From: Malachius bipustulatus
Lineage: Eukaryota > Arthropoda > Insecta > Coleoptera > Melyridae
Direction of reading: 5' to 3'
DNA: 64,000 nt
NCBI GenBank assembly: GCA_910589415.1
Contig: OU342633.1
Coordinates: 52,322,404 to 52,386,403, forward strand
This document shows, piece after piece, positions 38,862-50,405 of this stretch. Each line of letters begins with the position of its first letter. The stretch's first letter is position 1. The notes beneath the pieces are model-generated. The model searched no databases. It was given only the letters and a program-made list of their open reading frames with translations, and was not told where the DNA came from. The position numbers were made by a program, and so were the translations under genes.

Positions 38862-39923
38862 ATGAGTTTGAAGAGAGGAACAGAAGAAAATGCTTGTTAT
38901 CAAGAGATAGCCCCAAAAATAGAAAACATTGAAATTGATTACACTTTACTTTCAAATTGGAAGGGTGAAAACGAAGAAAATGATACAAAATTCCAGCAGA
39001 GCTCTGAATTAAACAATGCTGATAATGGATTTCAACCTTATTCTATAAAAGATGAACCCGAGGACTCACAGTATGACTTTAAAGTGCAAGCAGAAGATGT
39101 GGATTTGAAAGAAGAAATTGAAGAACACGAACCGGGATGGGAGCAGATTCCGGGGTCAATGAGAACAAAAGCTGAAAAATTTAACGATGGATTTAATCGA
39201 TGTGACTCTGTTCAAGAAAATGAGTTGCAATCTTCTGAAAGTACTAGCGAAGGACGAGCAAAGTTTGTGGTATACAAATGTCAGCGACGCTCCCACGAAA
39301 CCAGAAAGAAAACCAATATGACTACACATTATAAATGTGAGCATGCAGCAGAAGCGGCTGTTTATAAATGTGAGTTATGTGCTCATGAAACAAAAGATAA
39401 ACGTAATTTGATTCGGCATTATACACGTAAACATTCAAAAGGATCTGGAATGTACAAATGCAAGGAATGTTCACATGAAACGAATTATAAAAGTAATTTA
39501 AGCAAACATTACAAATATAAACATGCAAAAGAAGCGACAGTGTACAAATGTCTACAGTGTTCTTACGAAACAAGAGTTAAAGGTAATTTGACCCAACATT
39601 ATACACATAAACATGCAATAGAAGCAGAAGTGTACAAATGTCGGGAATGTTCTTTTGAAACGAGAGTGAAAAGCTCTATTACCCAACATTATCGGTATAA
39701 ACATGATACAGAAGCAGCGGTGTACAAATGTCAGGAGTGCTCCTATGAAACAAGAATTAAAAGTTCCTTCACCCAACATTATAAATATAAACATGATACA
39801 GAAGCAGAAGTGTTCAAATGTGAGGAATGTCCTTATGAAACGAAAAGTAAAAGTAATTTAACGCAACATACTAAATATAAACATTCAAGAAAAGCAATGG
39901 AGTTAGGAATGTTAATGTTATGA
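38862..39923 (+). CDS. C2H2 zinc-finger array protein
   Basis: Single-exon 353-residue protein. The N-terminal ~140 residues are acidic (KDEPEDSQYDF, DVDLKEEIEEHEP), a style common in insect C2H2 proteins. The rest is seven fingers with a 30-residue (90-bp) period, pattern Y-K-C-x2-C-S-Y-E-T-x2-K-x2-L-x2-H-Y-x-x-K-H (C-x2-C-x12-H-x4-H), joined by KEATVYK/TEAAVYK-type linkers instead of TGEKP. Finger 1 (CQRRSHET) has lost the second zinc Cys. The near-identical units (THYKYKH, TQHYKYKH) indicate recent tandem expansion. Predicted nuclear nucleic-acid binder; target unknown. No intron is seen; the ATG at 38862 is the first in frame. Confidence 0.85.
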   Translation: MSLKRGTEENACYQEIAPKIENIEIDYTLLSNWKGENEENDTKFQQSSELNNADNGFQPYSIKDEPEDSQYDFKVQAEDVDLKEEIEEHEPGWEQIPGSMRTKAEKFNDGFNRCDSVQENELQSSESTSEGRAKFVVYKCQRRSHETRKKTNMTTHYKCEHAAEAAVYKCELCAHETKDKRNLIRHYTRKHSKGSGMYKCKECSHETNYKSNLSKHYKYKHAKEATVYKCLQCSYETRVKGNLTQHYTHKHAIEAEVYKCRECSFETRVKSSITQHYRYKHDTEAAVYKCQECSYETRIKSSFTQHYKYKHDTEAEVFKCEECPYETKSKSNLTQHTKYKHSRKAMELGMLML

Positions 39924-40950
39924 AATAATCATAAAACAACAGGAAACAATAATTGGAAGTGATTGCCATAAAAAGTTTAGCTCTCATTAACAATAAGCTA
40001 GTCTAATAGGCTTAACAATGTTAATATATTATAATTTGTAATGATCGTCTAATTTTTAATAGAACAGATATTAAGTAGAAATCACTGAAACAATAGTATT
40101 TCATGTAGATTGTAGAAATTATTTTAATGCATTTGTTTCGTCCTTGTCGAGTAACTTGATTCGTATCCTTGAAGACACTACCGTTCCTACCTCCTTCCTA
40201 TCATTACACATCGGGGATGAAGAACGAAGAGGCCACCTGACCGGAGACCACAAACAGTTGAGTAGTAGCAGTAGCATTGACAGAGTAGAACTCGAGCGAG
40301 CGAGCGTGCCCTTCGTAGCAGATAGTCGTTGATCCTGGTACTAGTGCCTAGGCCCTTGCTGGAAGGGAGTGGTATAATAAATAATGGAACACTCCTACAT
40401 AGTGAAGTGGAAACTAAAACTAATAATAATTAACAACAAGTGCCCACACTTGTCGGACAGAAACACAAGAACTACAAGGTCAGTAAACTGAGAATTATTA
40501 ATTTTATTTTATTTTATTTAATAACATTTATTTCCACGTTATGTAAATATATGACATTTGTTGTGGTCGTCAGTATAACACAATAATGATATTAATGTAG
40601 GCAGATATGCAAATATGAAATGAGAACGACAAAAAAGAAAAACAATCTTTTTTTAAAACTTCTATAAACAAAACAAGGTCTCTTCCGAGACCTTGGCCTG
40701 CCGGCGGCGTCGGGCCTTCGGCCCTCCATAATCCGGGCCTTCGGCTCGGAGTTTCAGTAGATCCCCGTCAAAGTTAAAATTTTTCATTTTTTTTGCGTTT
40801 GTTACCTTTTTTTCTATGTCGCTATACGGCCCGCGTCATAGTTAAAATCTGCCATTCATCTCTTTTTGTGTTATTTTTTTCTATATCGCTCCTGAAGGAC
40901 CAATATATGGGAACTTCCGAGACCGCGCGTAGAAGTTAGATTCGCGTCAA
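39924..40950. other. 3' flank and repeat-like DNA
   Basis: A stretch at 40140-40450 is GC-richer (AGTAGTAGCAGTAGC, CTCGAGCGAGCGAGCGTGC) and ends in a long A/T run; it may be a repeat body. Positions 40677-40760 contain GGTCTCTTCCGAGACC and CGGGCCTTCGGCCC-type palindromes. No coding gene; the open frame at 40144-40332 shows no family features. Confidence 0.35.
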
Positions 40951-42940
40951 AGTTAGTCACGCGTTATTTTTACAGTTAAAAAGTTCAAAAAGTCGTGAAA
41001 GAGAGAACAGGTCGCGAGAAGCGCGTTTTTTTTTTTGACAGCTGTCAAATATGTCAATGCGGTCTGTGGAATCAACAAAATGCCGAAATGAGTTTTGTTG
41101 AAAAGAGAAACGATTTTTTTTAAATGATCTTGAATTTGACATTTAAAAAATGACAGTTTAAATTTAAATTTTGCACTTTTCTCAAAAGAGAGTCGTAACT
41201 AAAAAGTAAAGTCTCTTCGTTACGTCAACATTAAAAAATTGCCGCCATTTCGATTCTCAGAATCCAAAAAAAATTATTTCCTTTGTTCGAGACACCTATT
41301 ATTTCCCCTTTTATTACCATATAATTTGATATTTGGACGCCATTTTATTCGAAACTATGCAGGAAAACGAAAAAAGCTTCTCGGTTCGAAATTTGCAATT
41401 ACTCCAGGAGGTCCGTGTCCGAATTTCAACCGTTTTTATTTTTTTTTATTTTTTGGCTTACGTTTTTTTTTTAACCGAATTTGTTTTGCCGTTTTCTCCG
41501 AAACAGCGCACGTTTATGGAGGACAATAATTGTTTTCGGTCGACAGAGGTCCTCGATAAGAAGCGTAACGTAAAATTGCGATCGAAAAATTTTTGAAAAT
41601 GGCCGCTACAGACGCTTTTGAAAATTTGCAAAAAATATTTTTGAAAATCGAGTTTGACGGCTTACAGCTAACAGACGGTTGCGTCGATTATGACGAAACT
41701 TTGCATTCTGGAAGAGCAATTTCTTAGCTACACGCAGATACCTTTGCGATGTTCCCCCGACCTAAGCAGCCACAGTTATTACGGTAAAAAATGTGCGAGC
41801 GGTACAATTTGCCTTTCAAAATCTTCACGATTTCCGAGCAAAATCAATGAAAATCAGCTATAGCTCGGAATTTTTTTCTCGGCAATTTCCGTACATCGGG
41901 ACTCGGGGATCATTTTTGCGGGGTCGTGGAAGAGATGCTCTGTCGGAATTTTCAATTTTTGTCGCTTAAATTTCCAAAATGGCGGTGTTTTGATTTTTAG
42001 AAAATGACCAATTTTTGCTCTTTCGACTTTGACGTTTAACAGTTTAGATTTTTTTTCGAGTTTTTTTCAAAACCACGTTTTAGTTAACAGTATTGCCTCT
42101 ATTGTGATATTTCGAAAACAATTGTATCGCGAATTTCAAGGCCGCCGCGATGTTTTTTGTTGAAAAAAAATCTTTTTTTCGGGTTTTTCAAGTTTGACAT
42201 TTTTTAAGTGACGTTTTCGAATTCGCTGTCATTTTTTCTGCATGGCCAGATGAGAGTCGCGAGTAATGCCTTTATTTTGACAGCGCCAAAAATAATTCAA
42301 TGACGATTTATACTGTCACTATGATGACATTTGTTAAAAAGAAAAACAATTTTTCTCAATATTCTTGAATTTGACGTTTAATAAAAAGACAATTGCTGTT
42401 ATCCGGGATAGCTCTTGCACCAATATGTTATTGCTGCACATTTCACCTTCACGACGATACCAAAATTATGCCGCCATCTTGATTCTTCGATTTTAATTAA
42501 TTTTTTTCGTGTACAAAAACTCGCGTTTTTTCAACTTTTATATTTTGACGTTTTAAAAGTGACAGTTCGATTTGATTTTTCGAAAATATTTCACCGTGTA
42601 GTGGTCGGGAGTCTACGGTGAATTTTTCAAATTTTGAAAATAATAATTATCAGTCCAAATTATTAGTGAAAGACTAATAGTACATCGCAATTAATTTTAA
42701 AAACAATTATTTAGAAAATGCATAAGAAAAAACAGAAATTAGCCCAAACAGGATCGGCGCATTTATTATGGCTAATCTACCATAATAATAATAGCGGGGA
42801 AATGAGCGACCGAGGCCGGCTTCGACGGGTTGGATCACGAGTCGTCGCCCGGGAACAGCCGTGGGTTTATTATTGACAATTTCTTAAAATTGTCATGTCT
42901 TCGTTAATAAAAGACACATGAACGTCATGATTTACCTCCA
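40951..42940. other. T-rich decayed repeat region
   Basis: No gene. It has many TTTGACATTT/TTTGACGTTT and AAAATGGCGG/CGCCATTT phrases (40975-42560), the pattern of a diverged tandem or dispersed repeat: TTTGAC…GACAGTT recurs at about 41135, 42025, 42195, 42370 and 42545. Open frames 41239-41596 and 42415-42621 are low-complexity and not called. Confidence 0.4.
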
Positions 42941-42959
42941 AGGTATCAGATACTTCCTG

Positions 42960-43214
42960 CCCTATACTTATATATACTGATATCTGTTCGCGAGATAGCT
43001 ATAGAAGTTTTAGAGGTAATCCTCTTACACCGTACCGATCTGGATCTAGTTTGGAAAGTAGTAACTCATGCGAAACGCAGTCGAAGGCCTTTTGAAGATC
43101 GAAAAGTAGAGCTGAGGTGAAATGTCCCTGCTCAAACCCATCGACCACCCCCTGTACGAGCTCAGCCAATGCTTTACCAGTCGAGCAGGATGAGCGATAT
43201 CCAAATTGTGCAGG
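42960..43214 (-). pseudogene. LINE reverse-transcriptase fragment
   Basis: Read on the minus strand from 43214: PAQFGYRSSCSTGKALAEL, then FDLQKAFDCVSHELLLSKL and YGVRGLPLKLL, followed by a stop. These are RT domain motifs (the palm Asp is in F-D-L-Q-K-A-F-D) of a CR1/Jockey-type LINE. Only about 80 residues survive, with a frame break at the end. It is unrelated in sequence detail to the LINE in DCTN4. Confidence 0.75.
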
Positions 43215-44255
43215 ACTAAGACTTTATGGCTGATTCAAAAAAAAAAAAAAAAGTTTTGTGTTCCTGTCAATCTTGGCATAAGCCTGGTCCTTCGTCCTCC
43301 CCCTACGTTTTGGTCCTCGTCGCTGGGCTCATACATTTTCGTTGTCGTATACATTTTGGTTCTTCGAGCCGCATCCAGCATTTTTTTTTTGTATTACACA
43401 GGTTATAATGAAGATGTACTTTTTGTAGTTCCGCATCCGATTCAACGAGTGGCATTTTGATCGGGAAGTTAGATTTTCGCTTAAAACCGGTTCATAACGT
43501 TCAAAAATGTTAATTTTTTTAGTTAATAATGAATAGAAATCATGAAATTTGCGAATCATGTCTGGCGGTACCTGTGTATCTCATTAAACTCTTTAAAAGT
43601 TTAATGACAGATTCGTACCGGAGCAATAAATATTGAGCTTTTTGTTTATTTTTCTAACACCCTGTGTAACAAAACATGTATCTAATAGTATGATGTAAGT
43701 ACAATAATGGAACCGTTTCGACAAGTAAAACGGTGAACCGACGTGTGAGCGCCGATTCCTGCGTGAATGATGATAGTGAATCCATTATTTTGTTCCAATT
43801 TTTTATATATTATTTTATTTTAACAATCTTTCACCCTTTCACTTTGAAAGGTACTTACATACTTACTTGATAATGCAAGTAAGTATTGGGGACCATTGGA
43901 CCACCTCTTCATGTAGGACACGGTGTAAGATTTTACTTGTATCTTACACGGTGGTGTGGGACTATATAAGATTACCCCAATCCTGAACGTTTATAGTAAT
44001 AGTATACCACGTGTGTGTGTGGCACTTTGAAGAGAACAGGTTAAGCTGATGGTTTTCAGGTACTTATTCCATTTTTAAACGCGTTACATTGATTTTGGAA
44101 GGAACTGGGAACATTTTATAATAAATTATTGTAAGAATAAAAGTCGTTATTATTATTATTACTATTATAATAATCGACACTATTTTCGTTAATGTATTAG
44201 TTTGATAAGGTATTAAAATTATGACATGTTTCATCATATTCTGCTATGGCACTTA
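43215..44255. other. Spacer 3' of the transporter gene
   Basis: A poly-A run at 43238-43253, repeated TTTTGGTTCTTCG-like phrases at about 43300-43370, and TACTTACATACTTACTTGATAATGCAAGTAAGTA inverted phrases near 43855-43890. No gene. Confidence 0.4.
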
Positions 44256-47200
44256 TTAATTTCTTCGTTTCCTAGGCATTGTCCAAATCTTATGTTCTTT
44301 CATCAGAGTTTCCGTGTCATTCCTTGATTCAGGTAGAGTTTTACCCAAAGTTTCCGGGAGTAAAATTGCCGTAAAAGCACCCAAGACTCCTGACAAAGCG
44401 CACGCAATGAATGGGATGCGCTTGTCGTGCATTCTTCCCTAGAAAGTAACATACAGAATGGCCAATAAACCAGCAAATCAATTTTGATCTTACCAGGTAT
44501 ACGATGTGAGGCGAAACCGATGATACCAAGTTACCACAAGCTGACGTTAACGACAATCCGCTTTGACGGATCGATGTAGGATATATTTCGCTTGTGTGAA
44601 GATTTAACAAAAATATGACGCAAGCATTGAATAGTTTTATAAGAACACAGCAAACTATGACTAGAAGCTCTGTCGTTGCTTCTGTAAGTGAATTTATACA
44701 AATTTAGGATTTAGGACATAATTATATAATAATTGTTGGTACCTTTGATGATGAATATGACGATAAGGCTACTAACTGAAGCAAAAGTACTAAAAATTAC
44801 TCGAGTAAATCTTCTGCCCATCAGATTCCCGAAGTACTTTCCAAGTAAGTAGCCTGGCAGTTCCACCAGAGCTAAAAACGTGTGGCTGAGATAAGGATTT
44901 CCTGCGAGGTCGTTTACATTTAAGAAAATAACGAACATCGGTAAAAAATTAGCAATCCTGGAACAATAAATAAATTTAATAAATTGACATGAAACTGTTG
45001 AATAGTGACAAGAAATCGTAATAATCGAGAAAGGTGCAGGTGCGGAGGTGGTCTCTGATTTCTGACTTCGCAACATATTCGTCGGGAAATCTCGTGACAT
45101 AAAAAGGAAAAAAAGAACCATTCGGGGGATTTTTTTTTCATTTTGAGATTTTCCGACATATCCTGGAACAATCTCCTATAAGTGTGTGTAATAAAGTGAA
45201 ATGAGCCGAGACTAGAAATATCAAGGGTCCGGCCTTTTTTTGCACGGTACCTTCTGGTACAACCTTTGTCGATAACCGTACGTCAAGGGGCGATTTTCTT
45301 GATTTGAGAAGATACTAATGATATCAGCTAGACCCGATGTCCGTAGGGACTAATCTGTTTGACGAATGACCTTACCAGCCTAACAGCGTTACCAAGAAGA
45401 GATAAACCATTTTTCGGCTGCAGAGAAGATGTTCTGTTTTTGTCCGTACCCGTGATTCTCTTCCGTTATCATTGTAGCCTAATAAATTCATGATCTCCTC
45501 TGGAAATTCATTTCGGTTGTACTTGCATATTGTTTTCAATCCCGTCAAAAACTTGTCATTTTTTCTGCGATTAATCAGCCATCTGGGCGATTCTACGAAT
45601 AAACTGAAAGCAAAAAATTATCATAAGCTTTCTCTTATACGTACAAAAAAAATACCCCCCACCGGACCAAAAAAGAAACAAGAACTAGACTAACCTCTGA
45701 GCTAGAACCAACGGAACGAGCATCATACTAACGACCGTATAAAAGCTCACAAACGATCCGATTGCCCAGTAACAAAGTGACGATACGACGATTCCTAGGG
45801 GTGGACCTGCGGATAAGAAAAGTAAATCGCGACTGCGAGTATCGGGACTGCTCAGTTCCATTCCTGTTACTATAAATGCATCGCCAATGGACGTCTGTGG
45901 AAAGCTGTAAATGAAGACAAATAAAAGGAAGACTGCATGGACGTGAGTCGTGAATGGGATGAGGATTCGTCCGATGACGAGGAATACGAGACAGAGGAGG
46001 AACATGAGACGACGTCCAAATCTGCAAAAATTTCTTCAAATTAGATTCAAAATTATTATATTCTTGTTGTGTTAGTGACTTAGTGGGGAACAGTTGGCAA
46101 TAGCAGGCAGCGATGATGTTGATAGTTTGGGATGTGAAAGAAGGGGAGTAATGTAGAAAATGGCGAAGATCGAGGTTACCTTCGTCCTCTCTATAGGTTG
46201 TTGCGTAGGGATGTAGTTAAGTGGGTTTGGACAGATGAGTGTGAGAGATCTTTCCTGGCCGTGAAGGAGTTGGTTTGTTCGGCCAGGTTTCTGGCACATT
46301 ATGATCCATCTCTGCCCTTAAGGTTAACTGTGGATGCATCTAACAAGGGTGTCGGAGCGGTGCTTTAACAGACTCATCCTGATGGAATAGATAGACCATT
46401 AGCTTTTGCTAGCAGGACTTTATCGGTGGCTGAGGAGGCGTATTCGTAACTGCATAAAGAGGCCATCATTTTTGGGGTAAATAAGTTTTTTTTTATATTT
46501 TGTTACAATTGAACAGTGAGCTCCAAAAACAATTCGGAAGATTGGTTATCTAAGCCCCTTTTTGAGCCCCTTTGCCCCAAAGTTCAACAAATATTAGAGA
46601 TGTAGACTTCACGATCAATTATATATTTAACGATAAAGCTGTCACCAAACCATAAAGGGTGTGTGAAAATTCCCGGAAAGATAAGGGAGTTATTGAAGGT
46701 ATCTAGTGTCATACACAAAGTTTGGGTGGCCAGAGAAGCAGAGAACTATGAACCCGAATTGGAACCATACTTCTGACGTAAAAATGAGCTGCATGTGGAC
46801 AACTTCATGTTGCTGTGGGGCTATAGGGTAGTAATTCCCCGCAGTTTGCGTAAAATGGTGCTAGACGAATTGCATTCTTCTCAAATGGAAGTTGTAAAAA
46901 TTAAAGCTCTGGATAGGTCTTACGTATGGTGGCCTAAAATTGACAGAGATATAGAAGAGGTAGTAAACAGAGTTGTGTCAGTTGTTCAAAGTTTAAGGAT
47001 ATGCCGCCCAGAGTCCCCGTGACACCATGGCAGTGGCCAAGTACCGCCTGGGAGACCGCCAAGGGTTTTGGCATCAGATAACTATTCGTCATTTTTATCG
47101 CAACAATTTCAGCAATTTTTAAGCAATAATGGATAAAACGGGCGCGCAATTTCATCCCAGTACAAATAGAGCTGCAGAAAATGCGGTTCGAACAATAAAA

Positions 47201-48890
47201 TGATGTGTTCAAACTCAAGCAGCTCTAAATGACGGATCGAGTTCTTCAGAAAAATGTTTGCAAAGATTTTTTTTTTCAATATAGGAATACTCAACATGGA
47301 ATTACAGGGTTGCCCCTTCTCAATTGATGCTGAGCAGAATATTAAGAAGAAGATTAGGTTTGTTGCGAACGCCCCCCGTTTCTGAGCATGTAGTTCAGCA
47401 CAACAAGTTCAAAATTATGGGGGTTCGGAAAGGAAGTTTCAGGAAGGAGAGCCTGTATGGGTGGTTAATTATCGGAAAGGCGAAGGAAAACGGTTAAAAG
47501 CGGTATTATTGAAAGTATTAGGTCCATGGCGATTACGCGTTTTAGTACCCGAATTACTAATACAGGTACCCTCATACAGGTTTCCCACAAATAGACGTCA
47601 ATAACTCTAATGAGGTCCTAGGATCACATTATAAAAATTATAAAATAATAAAAACAAGCAGAGATCAGAAGGAGAGCTTGCAGTGTTTTCCAGATCTTAT
47701 TAGAAAAAGTTTTTCTTGTAACGTTGACGGCTTATAAAAGGCAGACTTTCAGTCCGTCAAGGCAGTCGTGCCCTGGCTGTTGACCAGGAAACAACTCTCC
47801 CTCTGTTGATTAGAGCTCCTGCGATAGGAAAAATCCTTCTTTGGTGGATGTGCTGAATCCCCGAGCTAACAGTCCGTACCAGACCTGCCTCCTGCCGGGT
47901 ACGCTGAACCTTCGGAAGGAATTCGCAACCCGACGGTGAGTTGAACTGCAAGGGTGCTAAGAATCCCCTGCGACGCGTTGAAACGAGAATAACCCTGCGA
48001 CTCCGGGGGAGCTGAGTCACGAGAGTAGCACCCGACTTCCCAAGAAAGCATTACATATACGCTGAGGTCAAAACCCAGTCGGCCAACCGGAAGACGGGCG
48101 CTCTGACCAACGCCAACGCCCAAGGAGAAAGACATCTTGTGTTTAGGCTGGAGTTTGATGGTTGGTACAAATAGACAACTGGTTGTGTAAGAGTAAGGTT
48201 TGAGTGATACCAATGATATCTCAGCTCGTTTTTAAAATGCGAAGAAGAATTAGAATCATCGGGAAGTTAAACTTACTTATCTGAAAATAATCCGAGCAGA
48301 ATTTGTCCACAAACCGCTGCAAAAATTATTAATTGCGAGCCTTGAACGGAATAGATCTCTCGCTCGCAGACCCAATCTTCTTCGGAAGGAATGGTACTCG
48401 TGTACCAAGTCTGATCATACTCCCATCCGTGTTGACACTCTGAAATGTTGAAAATCTGAAACAATAATCCAAAAGCAATAATTTCGGCTCGTACCAGTTA
48501 TTGTTTTGTTTTCATCCCTCATAATCTCTTCTGAGGAATAATTCGTGACGTTGTACATGTAACACTTTTCAAATTCGACTTTATTGGTGCCATTTTTCCT
48601 GAAACACTCATCTTGTAAGCCTAAATTTTAATCCTCCTTAAGATGAACTCCTCTTACTTGGGAATAGTGAGATTTTTCCATTCGTCGATGGAAAGGTTCC
48701 CGAATGCTGGTGGTCTCGGTACCCGGCACCAATGATCCGGTAGTGATAGGACCTGATACAAGCTGGTCACGTTGGCGGTAACGATACAGATAGAAATCAA
48801 GGCGTAGCAGAAGAATCTACGCTGGAATCTTCCATAACCGACCAGGGATATTATCTTCTCCAATTTGTCAGTTGTAATATCGTCTTCCAT
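44256..48890 (-). CDS. SLC22-type organic-cation/carnitine transporter (MFS)
   Basis: Twelve-helix plasma-membrane transporter of the major facilitator superfamily. Exons (minus): 48890-48658, 48598-48495, 48439-48277, 46021-45695, 45603-45376, 44957-44743, 44681-44494 and 44438-44256. All junctions are GT-AG and keep frame (phases 2,1,2,2,2,1,0), giving 546 residues, normal for SLC22. Order: TM1 (about residues 28-48), a large extracellular loop with N-x-S/T sites and paired Cys ending CQHGWEYDQTWYTSTIPSEE, the MFS motif GLFSDKFGRR crossing the exon 3/4 junction, the OCT signature ESPRWL, the mid-protein ELPGYLLG, the TSEIYPTSIRQSG loop and a final LLPETLGKTLPES. Substrate cannot be told from sequence. 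Intron 1 is only 59 bp; intron 3 is 2.25 kb and holds a gypsy relic. A hydrophilic MEDDITTDKLEK tail is cytoplasmic. Confidence 0.93.
46160..46490 (+). pseudogene. Ty3/gypsy reverse transcriptase-RNase H fragment
   Basis: Plus-strand reading resembles the RT/RNase H junction of gypsy polyproteins: a V-K-W-x-W-T-D-E-C block, LTVDASNKGVGAVL (RNase H start with catalytic Asp), then RPLAFASRTLS and an EAIIFGVNKF-like end. At least two in-frame stops interrupt it. It is a relic lying in intron 3 of the minus-strand transporter gene, convergent to it. Confidence 0.78.
46780..47560 (+). pseudogene. Ty3/gypsy integrase fragments
   Basis: An integrase zinc-binding (H2C2) region is recognisable at 46795-47022, with LDRSYVWWPKIDRDIEEVV; the two zinc Cys are replaced (…VVSVVQSLR). 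Core-domain remnants follow at 47040-47230 in changing frames. A C-terminal region with the G-x-x-V-W-V-x-x-Y-like pattern is at 47440-47545. Multiple stops and frameshifts: inactive. Confidence 0.7.
47600..48170 (+). mobile_element. Probable 3' LTR of the gypsy relic
   Basis: GC-richer block directly after the integrase end, with a TTATAAAAGGCAGACTTTC core-promoter-like sequence at 47733-47751 followed by TCAGTCCGTC, as in LTR U3/R borders. The matching 5' LTR is absent, so its limits are approximate and the call is inferential. Confidence 0.45.
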
Positions 48891-50405
48891 TGGTTACAAT
48901 TATTATTCTGGTTCTCTTTCAAGTACATACCTAATTACTTGTACTACTAATAAAAAAAATTAACTGACGAAACGTTGACATAAATGCGAATAAGTCACGG
49001 TGATAAAAATTGAAACAATTAACGCATTTATGACCAATCTTCACGGTTATTTAGAAGCAATCTTGATATAAAAATAATACAAAATGTTATCCTAAATGCG
49101 CAACTGAGACTGCGAACCAGAAAAACATCTCACAAGACAACTAATGGAGATATAAGCTGGTGCTCGAGACTAAGTAAAAGGCGCTGTTGAGAGAATAGTG
49201 AAAAAATTCGACCATTTCTAGAGTTATTCAAGATTTATTTAAATTAAGATTATTCAGAAAAATTCGGTAGGTAATATACACAGATATATTATTTAAATCT
49301 AATAATAATTATTATAAAAAAATACAGTAGGCACAAATATTACATATAATATTATATACAATACAAACCATACTCGTACAAGTTTAGGTAATAAAAAAAG
49401 CTGTTTCAAGTTGAGGAATTATTTTACATTTCAGGATTAGGTCAGGTAAATATACATTATTACTTTCTCGAGTATCACGCCTAGAAGAAGTGATGTATTA
49501 TTTATTTATAATTATGTACAGGGATTTTTAATAAAAACTTATTGACCCTCGAAAACTTATTCGACAAATTTCGCTTCAACATTATATGCCGATTTTAGTT
49601 AAGTTGTGTTTTCACAGTCTCGATCATAGCATTCCAAGATACCCGATGGCGCTCGAAAAGCGACAAGGCAGCGCGATGGCACACCTTTCCAGACTGATTT
49701 TAACTTGTCGGCGCCTCTGTATTCTATATTTCCCTATAAATTGATTAATGATCGCCGCGATCTCAGGCAGTATAGCAGCAAATTTAAACTCCTTGCTTAA
49801 GCTTTTTCCATATAGTAGCTATTTGAATGATTTCAACGCTGGCTTAGGTAACTAATTTTAGTTAATAATAAATTTTCGTTAGTCGAAAAAACAGCCCAGA
49901 AACGAAATGTGAGAAAAATAGACCTTTTTTGACGAGTGTTCTGAAAATTAGTTCTAAGGATAAATGAGCCATGAGAATTTCATTAAAAATCTGCACCTCT
50001 AACCGTTCACTAAACCTCTCCACTAACCGTTTTAGAGATACAGGCCGCAATTTAGAAGCGAAATAAGTATTTATCCTGACATTTTTTAGACCAAACTTAA
50101 ATAAAAAATAGAATAAGTTTCTAGGTGATAAGTAAGTTTTAATTAAAAAACCCTGAACCTTCATATTTACATTTTACATACATTTTCCTTTGGTTTATAG
50201 GTTATGCTTAGTTCAAATTATTAAGAACTACTCTTACAAACTTTTCCTTCACTTCTTTCTCTGACTGTAGTCTTTTCACAATTATTAAGTCACTTTGAAC
50301 TGGAAGCATTACTGGACCTTTAAGACTTAACGGAAGCAATCAAACCGACCCAACACAAAGTGCACCAATTAAATTAAATCCGTATCCACCCAACTGGTCC
50401 AAACC
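48891..50405. other. Intergenic, transporter 5' flank and CPAP 3' flank
   Basis: AT-rich. GATGGCGCTCGAAAAGCGACAAGGCAGCGCGATGGC at about 49644-49680 is an isolated GC-rich patch. The minus-strand open frame 49862-50164 shows no family features. Nothing else seen. Confidence 0.4.

Noticed and set aside
47757..48213. Two minus-strand open frames of 87 and 115 residues
   Set aside because: They cross the presumed gypsy LTR, overlap each other in different frames and resemble no protein.
48617..48657. Possible frameshift between transporter exons 1 and 2
   Set aside because: Acceptors closest to the donor break frame, but the TTTCAG at 48604-48599 gives a normal 59-bp intron in frame, so no lesion is needed.
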